DNA of 64,000 bases from Acinetobacter populi (GCF_002174125.1 NZ_NEXX01000006.1:1-64000), one strand, 5' to 3'; positions 14,078 through 25,498 are shown, counted from the stretch's first letter. Program-made: numbers and translations. Notes: generated by a model from the sequence alone, not told the origin.

Positions 14078-17000
14078 TCATTTAGAACTTTCATTATCAA
14101 AAGTTTTTCTTAAATTTACACCATTAATATTATACTCTACTACTAATGAGTCAGGTCTAATATTTGCTGGATTTGATCTATCAAAACTCACTTTAACTTC
14201 TCCAACCTTGTCACCATTTTGTAATGCTGAACGAATTTCATTTTCCCACCTCTTATATGCTGAACTATTAAAGTTTGCATTTTGTGGAAATAGATTATAG
14301 CTGTCACATGTTCCACCTAATGAACACGCCTGTATATGTCCTCCCACATCACCATCATTACCTAGTTTGCCCACTGCCGTTTGTCGGCTATCTCTTTCAA
14401 CTTTTTCCAATTTTGGTATAAATAAAATTTCTTCCACATAACCGTGTTCATTTGTGGTAAATTTTGTACCATTCGACAACTCATAATTCGTACTAGGTTT
14501 CAAATCATTAACAAGCTGATTTTCTGATGTTCCCTTATTCTTAGATTGCTCATAATCAACAGTGATAGTTTCTTTTCCATCACTACCCGCAGCAATCGTA
14601 CCGCCTGTAACTTCCGTTGCACCAATATCAGTATCGAGTTTACCTGTCATCGTCGTCGCTCCACCACCTATGTCCGGTGTCCCTGCAACTGTTGCCGGTT
14701 TTGGGCTAAGCGTATCCTCTAAATTATCTAATCCTTCCTTAATGACTTTTCCTGTTTCTTTTGCAGCCGTTTTGCCAACAGAACCTATTCCTCCACCGCC
14801 AATAACTTGACCTGCTAGATTTGCCTTATATTCTGCTTCTGCACCTTCATCTTGCTGCATTCGGTAAAGATCTATTGTGGTATCATATTGCTCTTTTGCC
14901 AATAATGCCGCATCTTTCGCAGCCGTTGATAATTCCGGCAAATGTGTGGCAATTTCTACCGCTGTATCTGCTGCCTTTTTACTATTTTCTATTGGATGCT
15001 CCAGAAAATCTATTGCACCCTCTATTAATTCTATTCCTGTTTTTACTGTATCTACTGCACCTGTTACTACACCCGTTACTGCACCTGCTACTGTGTTAAC
15101 TTCCTTATCAACAGATGATCCTGCCCTCTCCCAAAAACCCACTTCTTCCGGTTTAATTGCAGCATATTGTTCTATATAGGCTTTCTTGTCATTATAAACG
15201 TCACTACCTTCAACTGTAGAACCTGCCAAGGTATTTAATAAAAATACATCTTTGTTTTTAAAGTCCTCTGCTGTTGCTGTAAATCCCTGTCCTGCTGTAT
15301 TCACATAGTTCTCTGCCTTTGTTTGCTCTGCTTCTGTCAAGCTGCCTGCATAGGTTTCTGCCGATACACCCAATACATTCATTTGATAAAGTGTGCTGCC
15401 ATCTGCATCAGTTTTAAATGACTGTGAATAGCCTCCTGATAATTGTGTATCCAGTTCACTCACACTCATATCTTTGCTTTGTGACAATAAATATTGATAT
15501 GCTTCATTGTATTGCGCTATATCTGCATTACTTAAGTTATAATTCATATTCTCCTGCCAGCCTTCATCTATGTTATATAAGGCTCCTCGGGTCAATAAAG
15601 TATTCGCTTCATCTTCGCTGATTCCTTTCTCTTCTGCATACTGTTTCGCAAGTTTTTTGATCAGATCAATTTCATCACGATGCAACTGTCTATTGTTCGA
15701 ATCAACATTTATTGCCGTCGCAGTACTACCTGTATCAAGCCCTGTGGCGATCCCTGCACCGGCTACTGTCAAACTAGTCACACCATTGGCGATGATATTC
15801 GCTGCTTCTGCATTCATGCCTTTTTCAGCCAATGCCTGACTGATGTTTTTCTCAAACTGGTTAATCGTGGGTGCTGCGATTGCAACACTACCCGTAGTTA
15901 ATGCCCCTTCTACTGTACCTGTAGATAAAGCACCTATCGCTGTATGCATCGCAACTCGATAGATACCGCCTTCTTTCCATTTTTCGGCTTCTTCAAAGTT
16001 GCCTGCCGCTTGAAGTTCAAGTACCTGTTGCTGTGCATAGTCAGCGACTGCTTTAGGTGCATTTTCCCCAAATTTCTTGGTAACCGCCACCTGTACATCT
16101 ATTTCACTTTGTACTTTATCTTTATCAAAGTTATTGGCAATCGCTCCACTATTCGCTTTGGCTGTTTCTGTGCTAATCGTAGTCAAGATACCGGCTTTGC
16201 TTTCTTCTATACTTTGTCCGGTTAAGGCTTGCTGTCCAGCAACGTCCGTGATCGTGATATTACTGGTATTGATGCCACTTCGGGTAACGCTACTGTCCTC
16301 ACCACTATCCAAACCAAAACCAACGGATTTGCTGACATTATTTACAGGCTTATTGTCTTTATCCAGACCACTACCATCCCAGCCACCTTTGGTATTGATA
16401 CTAGCACTCACACCAAGCCCTTTGGCATCATATTCACTCACATTCTGAATATCACTATAGGTCAGTGTACCTGTGCTTAGGCTGTTTTTCTGGCTTTGTT
16501 CTGCCAAGGCACTTGAGGTAATCAAAGCACCTTTTAGATCGGTATTCCCCTGTACATTGATCTGATAGCCATCATCACCTGCAAATATGCCTGCCTGATC
16601 CTGTACCGAAGCATAGTTGGCATTGATATTGGATTTACTCGCACTACCTGAAACTGATGCACCACCACCCAGACCAATCGTTGCTTGTCCTTCTATATTC
16701 TGCTGCTTACTTTGATAGCTTGCCGTATCCTGTAAACTTTTGATATTCAATGCTTTGGCATTAACCTGTACGCCTTTACCCTGTACCACACTACCAATGA
16801 TATTGCTGGCATTGCCACTCTGGATCGTCGTCTGGCTCTCGCTACTGCCAACTGTACTGGCAACATAACTGGTTTCTGTGCCATCTCCATGACCTTTGCC
16901 TGCATTACCACCCGCAGTAATACCAATTGCACCACCACCTTTACCATAGCTTGCTGCAACACCGGCATTCCAGCCTTCATTTTTATTGCTGCTCTGTTCT

Positions 17001-20000
17001 GTACTGCTTTGTTCTGCTGCACGAATATTGACATCATTATCGGCAATCAGGGTCGTACCTTGTTGACCAATAACGTCTGAACCAATAATATTAATATTGG
17101 ATTGCTCGCCTGCGCCTGTTGCAACCAGATTCACCTGTCCGCCGGCATTCACGCTACTTTTTGCTGCGCTCGTGCTTTGGCTTAGGTTTTCATAACTATT
17201 CTTTTGTTCACCATAGGTAATACTTACACTCACATTGGCAGCTTTGGCTGCGTCGCTTGCATTTTTCGCTGCACCAACCGCATCTTTAAGTCCTGATAAA
17301 GACTGTGCTGTTTTATAACTGTCAAAGGCTGCATTGGCACTGGCCATGGCATTCACACGATCACTACCACTTTGACCCACCTGTTTGACACTTTGCACTG
17401 CACCCTGTACCAGATTCACCACCGGTACATTCACTGCTACAGTCAGACCTTTCTGTTCCATTTCATAGCGATAGCGGTTGCTATTGCGGTCTTCTTCTGC
17501 ACGAATATCGATCTGTGCTGCTTGTATATTGACATCACCCTCGACTGCACTTACCGCACTGCCTTTTTGGCTATATTGATTGCCTGCAATAATGTTGGTA
17601 TTACCACTTAGACTACCCACAGTCGAACCACTGTGAATAATATCCTCATTGTCCTGTTCGGTGCTTTCTTTCTTGCTACCCACACTAAAGCCGATACCAC
17701 CGCTAGACATTAAGCCCGATTTTTTCACACTATGTTCGGATTCATTGACATAACGCTCTTCGGCTGATTCTAGGCGAACATCCCGACCTGCAACCATCGC
17801 CAAATCCTGATCGGCAATAATACTGCTGCCTTGTACAACTATATCCTGTCCTGCCTGCGCCACAACCGTTTTGCCACCAAGATTGCTGGCAATACTTTGT
17901 TGCTCTTCGATATGTATCTTGTCGGTTTCAACAACTTTATTGCCACCACCACTACGTCCAGTATGTTTAGAAGCATCATCTATGACAAGATTACTTTGCC
18001 CAGTTGTTAACTGAATATCACGTCCTGCACCAACACTGAGTTGTCCCGAAGCACTGCTGATCTCTGCGGCTTTGGCAGTCAAATCCTGACCAGCAATTAA
18101 GCTCAGATTACCCTCACTTTCAATCCGGCTACCTTGATCCTGTTGATAGCCCCGAATAATGTAATTATTGGCATCCTGAATATTTTCCTGATAACGTGAG
18201 CTACTCACTGTCCCCAAATTGATATTCTGTCCGGCTTTAACCAATGTTTGTCCCTGTTCAGACTGGTTACTGATGATACTGCCGGTTAAATTAACATCAC
18301 GTCCTGCCTCGGCAATTAATATCCCATCGGTTTGACCTGTGACATAAACACCGGCGATACGGTTTAATGCAGTAACTTCACCTTGCGCATTGCTGTTATG
18401 ACTACTCGTGGTAACACTATTAATATCACGTCCTGCATTCAATACCAGTTGCTGTTCGGCATCAATACGACCACCAACATTATTGATATCCTGTAGCGCA
18501 TTGACCGCAACTTTTGCCGCACTTAATCGACCATTAATATTATTCACATTCTCTGCATTGATTTGTAATGCTTGCCGTCCCGCAATTGTTCCACTATTTT
18601 CCAGATTCTGGGTCACATTCAGCGCAGTGATATTACCCGACAGTAATGCACCGCTACCATCAATATCACCCTGACGAACTTTGACATAGACCTGTGGCAC
18701 CAGCACAGTCTGAATACTGCCATCTGCCAATGTCACATTCTGACTCACCAGCCATACAATATCACTGGTCAATCGTGCAATCTGCTCGGCACTTAAAGCA
18801 ACACCGGGCACAAGATTCATCGCTTTTGCCGCACTAATACCGCTATCCATCAATGCTTTGTATTGTTCCTCATCATTACTATAGCCCTCAAGATAACGCT
18901 GCCCAGTGAGTTTTGAAATCTGTTCATTAATTAGCCGTTGCTCGTAAAAGCCATCGCCCATGCGTTTCTGTTGCAGTGCCGGATCAAGACTTAAAGCGGT
19001 TAGCATATAGTCGCTACTCAGCCACTTACGGTAATCTGTAAATTTTGCATCGGTTTCGATTAATGGTTGTCCAGCTTCTGCATTGATGGCAAATAGACTA
19101 CTTCCGGGAATTTGAGTACTTGGTGTTAAAGTACGAATTTCAACTGCACTGCTACTATCGGTCGTTGATCCTTCTGCATGTTGCAGTGTAGTACCTTCCT
19201 GCTCAAGACTATCCTGTGTTTGCACCTGTGCAATATCACCGGATTGCTGTGTTTCTTTTTCTTGATTGGCCAGTTGCTCCGCATCAACCTGTTTTAAATC
19301 TGTCGTGCCAACTGCATCGGCACGCTGACTTTGCTCTGCTTGATCAATATCAGTTGTGACCTGTATGCCTTGTCTCGCATCAACCTGTGTGCTATCCCCA
19401 TCAACTGTACTGTATTGCAGATACTGCATTGTTCCGAGTGATAAACCTTCCGTGATTTGTGCAGCAGGGGCATAAGTACTCTGACTATGTCCGGTGGTAT
19501 CTGTTCCTTTATGTTTATCTCGCCAGTAATTATGTAATGTGCCCTCATCCGTGATAATGCGCACACCAAGCGTTTCCTCATTATGTAAATTATCTGCTTT
19601 AATATTTGCTGTTAATTGTCCACCAGCAATAATCTGACTATCCTTATTCCATAAGCCGTCAGCCGTGATGGTCATATTCCCACCAGCAATGATCTGCCCA
19701 GGTGCAGTCTCTACAACACGACTTTCTTCTGTGGTACGAGTATAGTCGTATTTATGCCATTGTTCATGATTTTTACCATCAGGCGTTTGCAGATGTTCAC
19801 TTTCATCATCAAAGGTTTTCCAACCCAAAGATTCTTGCGTACCTTCCAGCAAGCGCTCATCACGACCATTGGCCTCATATTCCACAATATGCTCTGTTGC
19901 AATCTGTTGAATTTGTATGTCTAGATGTGCATTAAGATTATATAATGCAACGCTATCAAGCTGCATATCACCGAGTGATTCTATTCTGGCACTGCTGTTA

Positions 20001-23000
20001 TAAATGCTTTGTGCTCGTCCTATGGCCTGATGATCATCATCCAATAAACCACCGATAAATAAATCACCGGCACTAAAAATTAAGCCCTGTTCACGGTTGA
20101 TAAGATCCGTAACCCCAATATCCAGACGTTCTCTGGCTGCAATGGTTGCTGCGCCGTTCTCATCAACATCATTATTTAATTGATTTGCCTGAATGGCCAG
20201 ATAGTTACCATATAGCTTGGCTTGACCACCTACATTATTCAGCTGATCTGCCTTAAGATAGGTGGTATAACCATCGATTAGACCATAGTTGTTTAATACA
20301 CCGTCAACTTCAATATTGGTTTCATCTGCATTGATACTTGCCTCTGCGGCATTGTTTAAATGCTGGCTGGAAATATTAAGTTTGCCACCTGCCTGCAATT
20401 GATCGGTATTATTTAAGGTTCCTACAACCTGTATCGTTGCATCACCAGCGGCTTGCAGTTGGCCCTGTGCAGTCTGGAAATCCGACCCAATCACAACATC
20501 AAGTTGTCCCTGTGACTTGATTTGTCCCAAAGTATTGTCCAGACCTGTTGTCTTGATATTCAACAATGTAGATGCCAGTAACTGCCCATTTTGATTGGAT
20601 AAATATTGACTGGCATGCTGCGCATCCAGACCTGTAATGCTGAGTCGATCTACTGCACTGATTTTACCCTGCTGATTATCTATGTTACCAGCCACAAGAA
20701 GATCGGCATTCGCACTGGCAATGACCTGACCCTGAGTATTATACAGATTCTGACTTTCTATCCGGATCTGCTGCGCCTGTATGCCTTGTGTTGCATCATT
20801 GCCAGTAGATGAGTTATCAATATCTTGCGCCTGCAATAGAATATCCTGACCTGCAATCAACTGTCCTGATTGATTATTGATCTTGGCTGCCGCATTTACA
20901 GTTAAATCGCCAACACTCTGGATACTACCGGACTGGTTCTGCAATGTATCTACTGTAGAACTAAGCTGCTGACCTAGAATATTACCCAGTTGGTTGTTTA
21001 GTTCTCCTGCCGTTATTATTAATATTCCCTGCGATACAATGCCCTGCATGGTATCTTGCGTATTTTGGTTATCCAGCTTTTGTTGATGTGTATTAATATT
21101 TAAATCAGCATTACTTTGAATAATACCCTGTTGATTATTTAATGCCCCACTTTCAATCACAGTATTATTCAGACCAATAATGTAGCCTTGTCGATTATCC
21201 AATTCATTTTTTTGGCTATTAATCTCAAGCTGTCCATTACTATAAATTATACCCGTCTGATTATTTAATCCCACGCTATCAATCAATAAACTATTTCCAG
21301 TAATCTGACCCTGTTGATTGTTTAATCCGGCTGTTGTTGCTGTAACGGTAACAATATCTGCACTGATTCCACCACTACGGTTGTCAATACTTTGCCCTCG
21401 TAACTGCAAATCATCGGCTGCGGTAATCGTACCAGTCTGATTACTAATGTTCCCCGATGCATTGATTTTCACCTCTGCCGCAGACGAACTGATTTCACCA
21501 GCATTATTGTTCAAATCCCCAGTTACAATATTCAATCCCTGATTAGCACTGATCTGTCCTTGATCTTGATTATCCAGTGCTTGTTTAACCTGAGCTGTTA
21601 ATGTCCCCGAGCTTATCAAGCGACCTTGCTGATTTTGCATATTCTGTGCAACAAGCTGTAGATTTTCTCCTGCCAGCAATTGCCCGCTACGATTATCTAT
21701 CCCTTGACTTGCAGTTAAATCCAGATTTTGCACACCAACCCATTGTCCTTGCTGATTATTGATATCATCGGCAGAAACTCGACTTTGTTCACTGTTGATC
21801 TGACCATTCTGATTATTTACGACCTGAGCATTTGACCAATGCAGATTTTTAACAACAATTTCACCTTGTGTATTATTTAAATCGGCTTGTCCTTGTAAGT
21901 AACTCTCACCATTACCAATAATCTGCCCATTCTGATTATTTACCACACCACTGATATTGAAATGTCCGGAAATTTCAGTTGTCACTGTATCTCCCACATA
22001 ACCGGTATCTATAGTTTCTGTCGTATTAATTGTCGTATTGTTATCAACCACAGTATTATTGGTATCTATAGTGGTTTGATCAATACTCGCAGGATCGACT
22101 ATCGGCTCTGCGCCTGCCAATTTTGCACCAATCACCCCCTGTGTATTATCCAATCCACCTGAGATATTAATATTTAAATCTGTGCTACCATTTTGTAGAA
22201 CCTGTCCTTGTACGTTACTGAAAGCATCACTATCAAATGCAATGACATTAGCCTGAATTTGACCCTGATCATTATTCCAGTTTTTGCTTTGGGACGTTAA
22301 ACGATCTTTTGCCTGAATACTGCCATGATTGTTTACTTGAGCCGCATTTAAGATTAAAGAACCCTGTGTAGCCAACGTACCTGTTTGTTGTAAATTATCT
22401 TCAACATCTATTGTCATATTGCCATTACTGAGAATCTGACCACTATTACTCAAGGCTTTTGCTTGTACATCAAGTTCTGTGCCTGACTGAATCACACCTT
22501 CATCGTTATCAATGTCCAATGTATAGCCAGATGTAGACTGAATGATTAAATCCGATGCCGTTGCAATCAATCCCTGCTGGTTATTCAAATAATGATCAAT
22601 CGTGAGAGGCAAAGCTTGATTCGCAATAATTTGTCCTTGACGATTATCCAGATCTTTTGCCTGTATGCGCAGTTGATCTGCCTGTATACCTTGATCACTG
22701 GATCGAGTATTTTGATTCTCTAATGTAGTCGCAGTAATATTGGCAATTTTAGCATTCATCAAACCCTGATTATTCACCACAGTCTGACCACTTAATTCTA
22801 GTTGATTGCCAGCCCCAATTTGACCAGACTGATTATTGATATTCTGGGCAACAATCTGTAATACTTCATTTGCTAAAATTTTTCCATTTACATTGGATAA
22901 ATTAGCACTTTCAATAGAAGCCTGATGACTATTAATCAATCCCTGATTGTTATTTAAATCACCACTCTGAATATTTAGAACATCCGCTGATATTCCACCA

Positions 23001-25450
23001 CTGTTTTGTGTATTCTCATTATTTAAACCTTGCCCTGCGGTATCAATATTCAGATTGCTATTTGCGACAATCTGTCCTTGCTGATTCAGTAAAATACCAC
23101 TTTGCACATCCATATTTTCAGCAGCGGCAAGTATTCCCTGCTGATTATTCAATTGCTGCTGTTGTGTATTGATCGTCACATTGCGACTGGCAACAATTTG
23201 CCCTTCAACATTTTCCAATGATCCACTTTTAATATTGATATCAGTCTGGCTCTGAATATCGCCCAGACGATTATTAATTACTGCTGATCCGGCATCAATC
23301 TGAATTTGATCTGCATGAATGATACCTTCTTGGTTGTTTAGGTCTCCAGTCTGAATATTTATATCTTGTGTTGCCAGAATTTTCCCTGATTGATTGAGGA
23401 ATTGGGCGTAATTATTTTGCAGGTTCACGCTTTCCTGTACAGATACAATTTGTCCATCACTGTTATCTAATCCATTACTGCCAATATTCACTGCCTGATT
23501 GGCTTTAATCCGACCTGCCTGATTATCTAACTGCCCCTGACTATTTAATGTAATCGTACTACTAGAACTCATTTCACCTTGTTGATTGCTGGCAGTCGCG
23601 GTTTCAATACTGATTGCACCAACACTTTGTATTTCACCTTGTACATTATTAAATGTCTTGGTTGTAATCTGTGTCGTATCTTGTACCTGTAACTTACCTT
23701 GTTCATTACTAAAGTCATCAGTATCACTAATGAGACGATCAACACTTAAATTCCCTTGACTATTATCTAGTAGCGAACCTGTAACATTTAAATTTCCTAA
23801 TGTCATTGTACCGTGGTTACTTAAACCATTTTCTGTATCCAGATCAATACCACCATTGGCAGTGATTTGACCGCCATTATTATTCAGGTCATGATGGCTG
23901 ACAATTTGACCATCTGGCAGACTGGTTAATGTATTATCAATCGTTGTCGTTGTTGTAGAGCCGCCACCTATAGAGGTACTTGGGGCAGTTTCGGTATTTT
24001 CATTATTCTGTCCATCATTTGAACCTGAGCCACCGGAACCACTCGATGTCTCAACAATACCTATTACACCACCCTGATCATTACTTAAGTGACCGGCAAC
24101 AGTTAAAGCAAGATGTTGTAAGCCTGTTTGAACAATTTCACCCTTTTGATTCTGGATTGTGCCTGATTCAATATCCAGCCGACCAGCTTTAATTGTTCCA
24201 CTATTCTCTAAACTATCTTGATGATACAACTTTAATTCAAGATTACTGTTGATTAAACCACTATTTGATAAGTGATCACTTTGAATCGACGTATTACCTT
24301 GACCGGAAACTGTGCCACTATTACTTATATCAGTTGCCTGAATAGTAACCGCAGCAATATCCACATCATTTTGATTATTGTCACTCGCAACAATACTACC
24401 ACTATTGCTTAAATAACCATTGGCATCGATTTGAACTCCCCCTGCACCCGCAAAGATTTGTCCTGCATTATTGACCCCAATACCTTTGTCACTGCTCACT
24501 AAGTGAATCTTGCCTGCATACATCCCCCCTAGATTAGAGGTATCAATTGCAACAGTGGGCTGCAAAGCAGAATCTGAAGAATGATTTGAAGAGGTAACTG
24601 CCGTATGTTGCCCCTGAGTATCTATATCGTTCTGACCAGTAATAACCGTTAATTCTTTCGCCCATATCCCTGCATTAATCTGAGCTGCTTGTGTTAATAG
24701 ATAAGTATAATCCGTAGTGCTACCATCTAAGCCCTTACCTTCCACAGCAATTTGTCCAGTACGAATTTGATAGCTGTCTAGACCACCATTTTTGATAATG
24801 GGGTTGCCTGTAGTTAACGTAATACCCCCAGCATTAATAAAACCAGCACCATTAATCTGTAATCCGGCTGGATTTGCAATAACAACATCTGCTTTACGCC
24901 CAGCAACCTCTATATAGCCATTCAATTTACTTGGATCACGGCTATTAATCTGATTCACAATAACCTTTGCTTCACCAGTCGCCAACCATGGATTCCCCTG
25001 AATCCAGCCGCCTAATTCTGTCTGTATATTCTTACGGCTATTATTGAGAATTGCACCATTACTATTCACATCCATTTGTTGGTATTGGTTCATCGAAACT
25101 CCGGCAGCACTGGGAGTTTGAATATTAATTTGGGGAATACCATTTGCTGTTTGCAATATCGTTGCTTGTTGATTGCCTGGTGCTGATGGGTCAGCTTTGA
25201 TATCTGCTGCCATTGCTTGCTCATTATTTACAAGCAACACACTTCCTAAAGTGAGCAAGATAGAAAAAGAGAGTAATCTAAAACCTGAATTAAATAATCG
25301 TTGTGAAATATCGGTAGAGGTCGCTGTTATATTTGCATCTGAACAGCTTGTATCCCCAGCGGATTTACCTTTTCGGACAACATTTTCGGCAACAACCACC
25401 ATTTGTCCACGATTCTTATTAAAGATAACCTTATATAAATTCTTGTTCAT
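14078..25450 (-). CDS. cdiA: CdiA contact-dependent inhibition effector (type II size)
   Basis: 3790-residue two-partner-secretion exoprotein. Order: extended signal peptide (ESPR, MNKNLYKVIFNKNRGQMVVVAE; cleavage near AMA, residue 81); TPS transport domain to about residue 330 with NPAG at 193-196; a long FHA-1 beta-helix of roughly 20-residue LNNQQGQI-type repeats to about 1900; a Tyr/Pro-rich region near 1920-2190; FHA-2 repeats about 2330-2980; pretoxin region with NNRQLHRDE; and a C-terminal ββα-Me nuclease of the Endonuclease_NS_2 type (DVGGHIQACSLGG, H3705; NLFPQNANFN). It is delivered on contact and its tip degrades nucleic acid in target cells (family knowledge). No VENN motif, unlike the orphan modules. 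A Thr/Asn-rich linker occurs twice in the stalk. Confidence 0.95.
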   Translation of the reverse strand: MNKNLYKVIFNKNRGQMVVVAENVVRKGKSAGDTSCSDANITATSTDISQRLFNSGFRLLSFSILLTLGSVLLVNNEQAMAADIKADPSAPGNQQATILQTANGIPQINIQTPSAAGVSMNQYQQMDVNSNGAILNNSRKNIQTELGGWIQGNPWLATGEAKVIVNQINSRDPSKLNGYIEVAGRKADVVIANPAGLQINGAGFINAGGITLTTGNPIIKNGGLDSYQIRTGQIAVEGKGLDGSTTDYTYLLTQAAQINAGIWAKELTVITGQNDIDTQGQHTAVTSSNHSSDSALQPTVAIDTSNLGGMYAGKIHLVSSDKGIGVNNAGQIFAGAGGVQIDANGYLSNSGSIVASDNNQNDVDIAAVTIQATDISNSGTVSGQGNTSIQSDHLSNSGLINSNLELKLYHQDSLENSGTIKAGRLDIESGTIQNQKGEIVQTGLQHLALTVAGHLSNDQGGVIGIVETSSGSGGSGSNDGQNNENTETAPSTSIGGGSTTTTTIDNTLTSLPDGQIVSHHDLNNNGGQITANGGIDLDTENGLSNHGTMTLGNLNVTGSLLDNSQGNLSVDRLISDTDDFSNEQGKLQVQDTTQITTKTFNNVQGEIQSVGAISIETATASNQQGEMSSSSTITLNSQGQLDNQAGRIKANQAVNIGSNGLDNSDGQIVSVQESVNLQNNYAQFLNQSGKILATQDINIQTGDLNNQEGIIHADQIQIDAGSAVINNRLGDIQSQTDINIKSGSLENVEGQIVASRNVTINTQQQQLNNQQGILAAAENMDVQSGILLNQQGQIVANSNLNIDTAGQGLNNENTQNSGGISADVLNIQSGDLNNNQGLINSHQASIESANLSNVNGKILANEVLQIVAQNINNQSGQIGAGNQLELSGQTVVNNQGLMNAKIANITATTLENQNTRSSDQGIQADQLRIQAKDLDNRQGQIIANQALPLTIDHYLNNQQGLIATASDLIIQSTSGYTLDIDNDEGVIQSGTELDVQAKALSNSGQILSNGNMTIDVEDNLQQTGTLATQGSLILNAAQVNNHGSIQAKDRLTSQSKNWNNDQGQIQANVIAFDSDAFSNVQGQVLQNGSTDLNINISGGLDNTQGVIGAKLAGAEPIVDPASIDQTTIDTNNTVVDNNTTINTTETIDTGYVGDTVTTEISGHFNISGVVNNQNGQIIGNGESYLQGQADLNNTQGEIVVKNLHWSNAQVVNNQNGQINSEQSRVSADDINNQQGQWVGVQNLDLTASQGIDNRSGQLLAGENLQLVAQNMQNQQGRLISSGTLTAQVKQALDNQDQGQISANQGLNIVTGDLNNNAGEISSSAAEVKINASGNISNQTGTITAADDLQLRGQSIDNRSGGISADIVTVTATTAGLNNQQGQITGNSLLIDSVGLNNQTGIIYSNGQLEINSQKNELDNRQGYIIGLNNTVIESGALNNQQGIIQSNADLNINTHQQKLDNQNTQDTMQGIVSQGILIITAGELNNQLGNILGQQLSSTVDTLQNQSGSIQSVGDLTVNAAAKINNQSGQLIAGQDILLQAQDIDNSSTGNDATQGIQAQQIRIESQNLYNTQGQVIASANADLLVAGNIDNQQGKISAVDRLSITGLDAQHASQYLSNQNGQLLASTLLNIKTTGLDNTLGQIKSQGQLDVVIGSDFQTAQGQLQAAGDATIQVVGTLNNTDQLQAGGKLNISSQHLNNAAEASINADETNIEVDGVLNNYGLIDGYTTYLKADQLNNVGGQAKLYGNYLAIQANQLNNDVDENGAATIAARERLDIGVTDLINREQGLIFSAGDLFIGGLLDDDHQAIGRAQSIYNSSARIESLGDMQLDSVALYNLNAHLDIQIQQIATEHIVEYEANGRDERLLEGTQESLGWKTFDDESEHLQTPDGKNHEQWHKYDYTRTTEESRVVETAPGQIIAGGNMTITADGLWNKDSQIIAGGQLTANIKADNLHNEETLGVRIITDEGTLHNYWRDKHKGTDTTGHSQSTYAPAAQITEGLSLGTMQYLQYSTVDGDSTQVDARQGIQVTTDIDQAEQSQRADAVGTTDLKQVDAEQLANQEKETQQSGDIAQVQTQDSLEQEGTTLQHAEGSTTDSSSAVEIRTLTPSTQIPGSSLFAINAEAGQPLIETDAKFTDYRKWLSSDYMLTALSLDPALQQKRMGDGFYEQRLINEQISKLTGQRYLEGYSNDEEQYKALMDSGISAAKAMNLVPGVALSAEQIARLTSDIVWLVSQNVTLADGSIQTVLVPQVYVKVRQGDIDGSGALLSGNITALNVTQNLENSGTIAGRQALQINAENVNNINGRLSAAKVAVNALQDINNVGGRIDAEQQLVLNAGRDINSVTTSSHNSNAQGEVTALNRIAGVYVTGQTDGILIAEAGRDVNLTGSIISNQSEQGQTLVKAGQNINLGTVSSSRYQENIQDANNYIIRGYQQDQGSRIESEGNLSLIAGQDLTAKAAEISSASGQLSVGAGRDIQLTTGQSNLVIDDASKHTGRSGGGNKVVETDKIHIEEQQSIASNLGGKTVVAQAGQDIVVQGSSIIADQDLAMVAGRDVRLESAEERYVNESEHSVKKSGLMSSGGIGFSVGSKKESTEQDNEDIIHSGSTVGSLSGNTNIIAGNQYSQKGSAVSAVEGDVNIQAAQIDIRAEEDRNSNRYRYEMEQKGLTVAVNVPVVNLVQGAVQSVKQVGQSGSDRVNAMASANAAFDSYKTAQSLSGLKDAVGAAKNASDAAKAANVSVSITYGEQKNSYENLSQSTSAAKSSVNAGGQVNLVATGAGEQSNINIIGSDVIGQQGTTLIADNDVNIRAAEQSSTEQSSNKNEGWNAGVAASYGKGGGAIGITAGGNAGKGHGDGTETSYVASTVGSSESQTTIQSGNASNIIGSVVQGKGVQVNAKALNIKSLQDTASYQSKQQNIEGQATIGLGGGASVSGSASKSNINANYASVQDQAGIFAGDDGYQINVQGNTDLKGALITSSALAEQSQKNSLSTGTLTYSDIQNVSEYDAKGLGVSASINTKGGWDGSGLDKDNKPVNNVSKSVGFGLDSGEDSSVTRSGINTSNITITDVAGQQALTGQSIEESKAGILTTISTETAKANSGAIANNFDKDKVQSEIDVQVAVTKKFGENAPKAVADYAQQQVLELQAAGNFEEAEKWKEGGIYRVAMHTAIGALSTGTVEGALTTGSVAIAAPTINQFEKNISQALAEKGMNAEAANIIANGVTSLTVAGAGIATGLDTGSTATAINVDSNNRQLHRDEIDLIKKLAKQYAEEKGISEDEANTLLTRGALYNIDEGWQENMNYNLSNADIAQYNEAYQYLLSQSKDMSVSELDTQLSGGYSQSFKTDADGSTLYQMNVLGVSAETYAGSLTEAEQTKAENYVNTAGQGFTATAEDFKNKDVFLLNTLAGSTVEGSDVYNDKKAYIEQYAAIKPEEVGFWERAGSSVDKEVNTVAGAVTGVVTGAVDTVKTGIELIEGAIDFLEHPIENSKKAADTAVEIATHLPELSTAAKDAALLAKEQYDTTIDLYRMQQDEGAEAEYKANLAGQVIGGGGIGSVGKTAAKETGKVIKEGLDNLEDTLSPKPATVAGTPDIGGGATTMTGKLDTDIGATEVTGGTIAAGSDGKETITVDYEQSKNKGTSENQLVNDLKPSTNYELSNGTKFTTNEHGYVEEILFIPKLEKVERDSRQTAVGKLGNDGDVGGHIQACSLGGTCDSYNLFPQNANFNSSAYKRWENEIRSALQNGDKVGEVKVSFDRSNPANIRPDSLVVEYNINGVNLRKTFDNESSK
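20000..24500 (-). repeat. FHA-1 haemagglutinin repeat tract within cdiA
   Basis: Dozens of imperfect repeats of about 60 bases encoding patterns such as LNNQQGQIxAxxxLxIxxxx. They form the right-handed beta-helix stalk that positions the receptor-binding and toxin regions. The DNA periodicity is moderately conserved, so slippage or intragenic recombination can change stalk length. Limits are approximate. Confidence 0.8.
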
Positions 25451-25498
25451 CTCTTCTATCTCTTAATTTCTAACTGGTGCTATAAAAAGGGGGGAATG

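Noticed and set aside
14562..17080. Several open frames of 60-120 codons on the plus strand opposite cdiA
   Set aside because: Antisense shadows of a long gene rich in Ala, Gly, Ser and Thr codons. None has a ribosome-binding site or a recognisable domain.
20000..24500. Regularly spaced repeats that could suggest a CRISPR array
   Set aside because: The period (about 60 bases) is continuous and coding, with no conserved repeat separated by unique spacers, and no cas genes are present. These are FHA repeats of CdiA.
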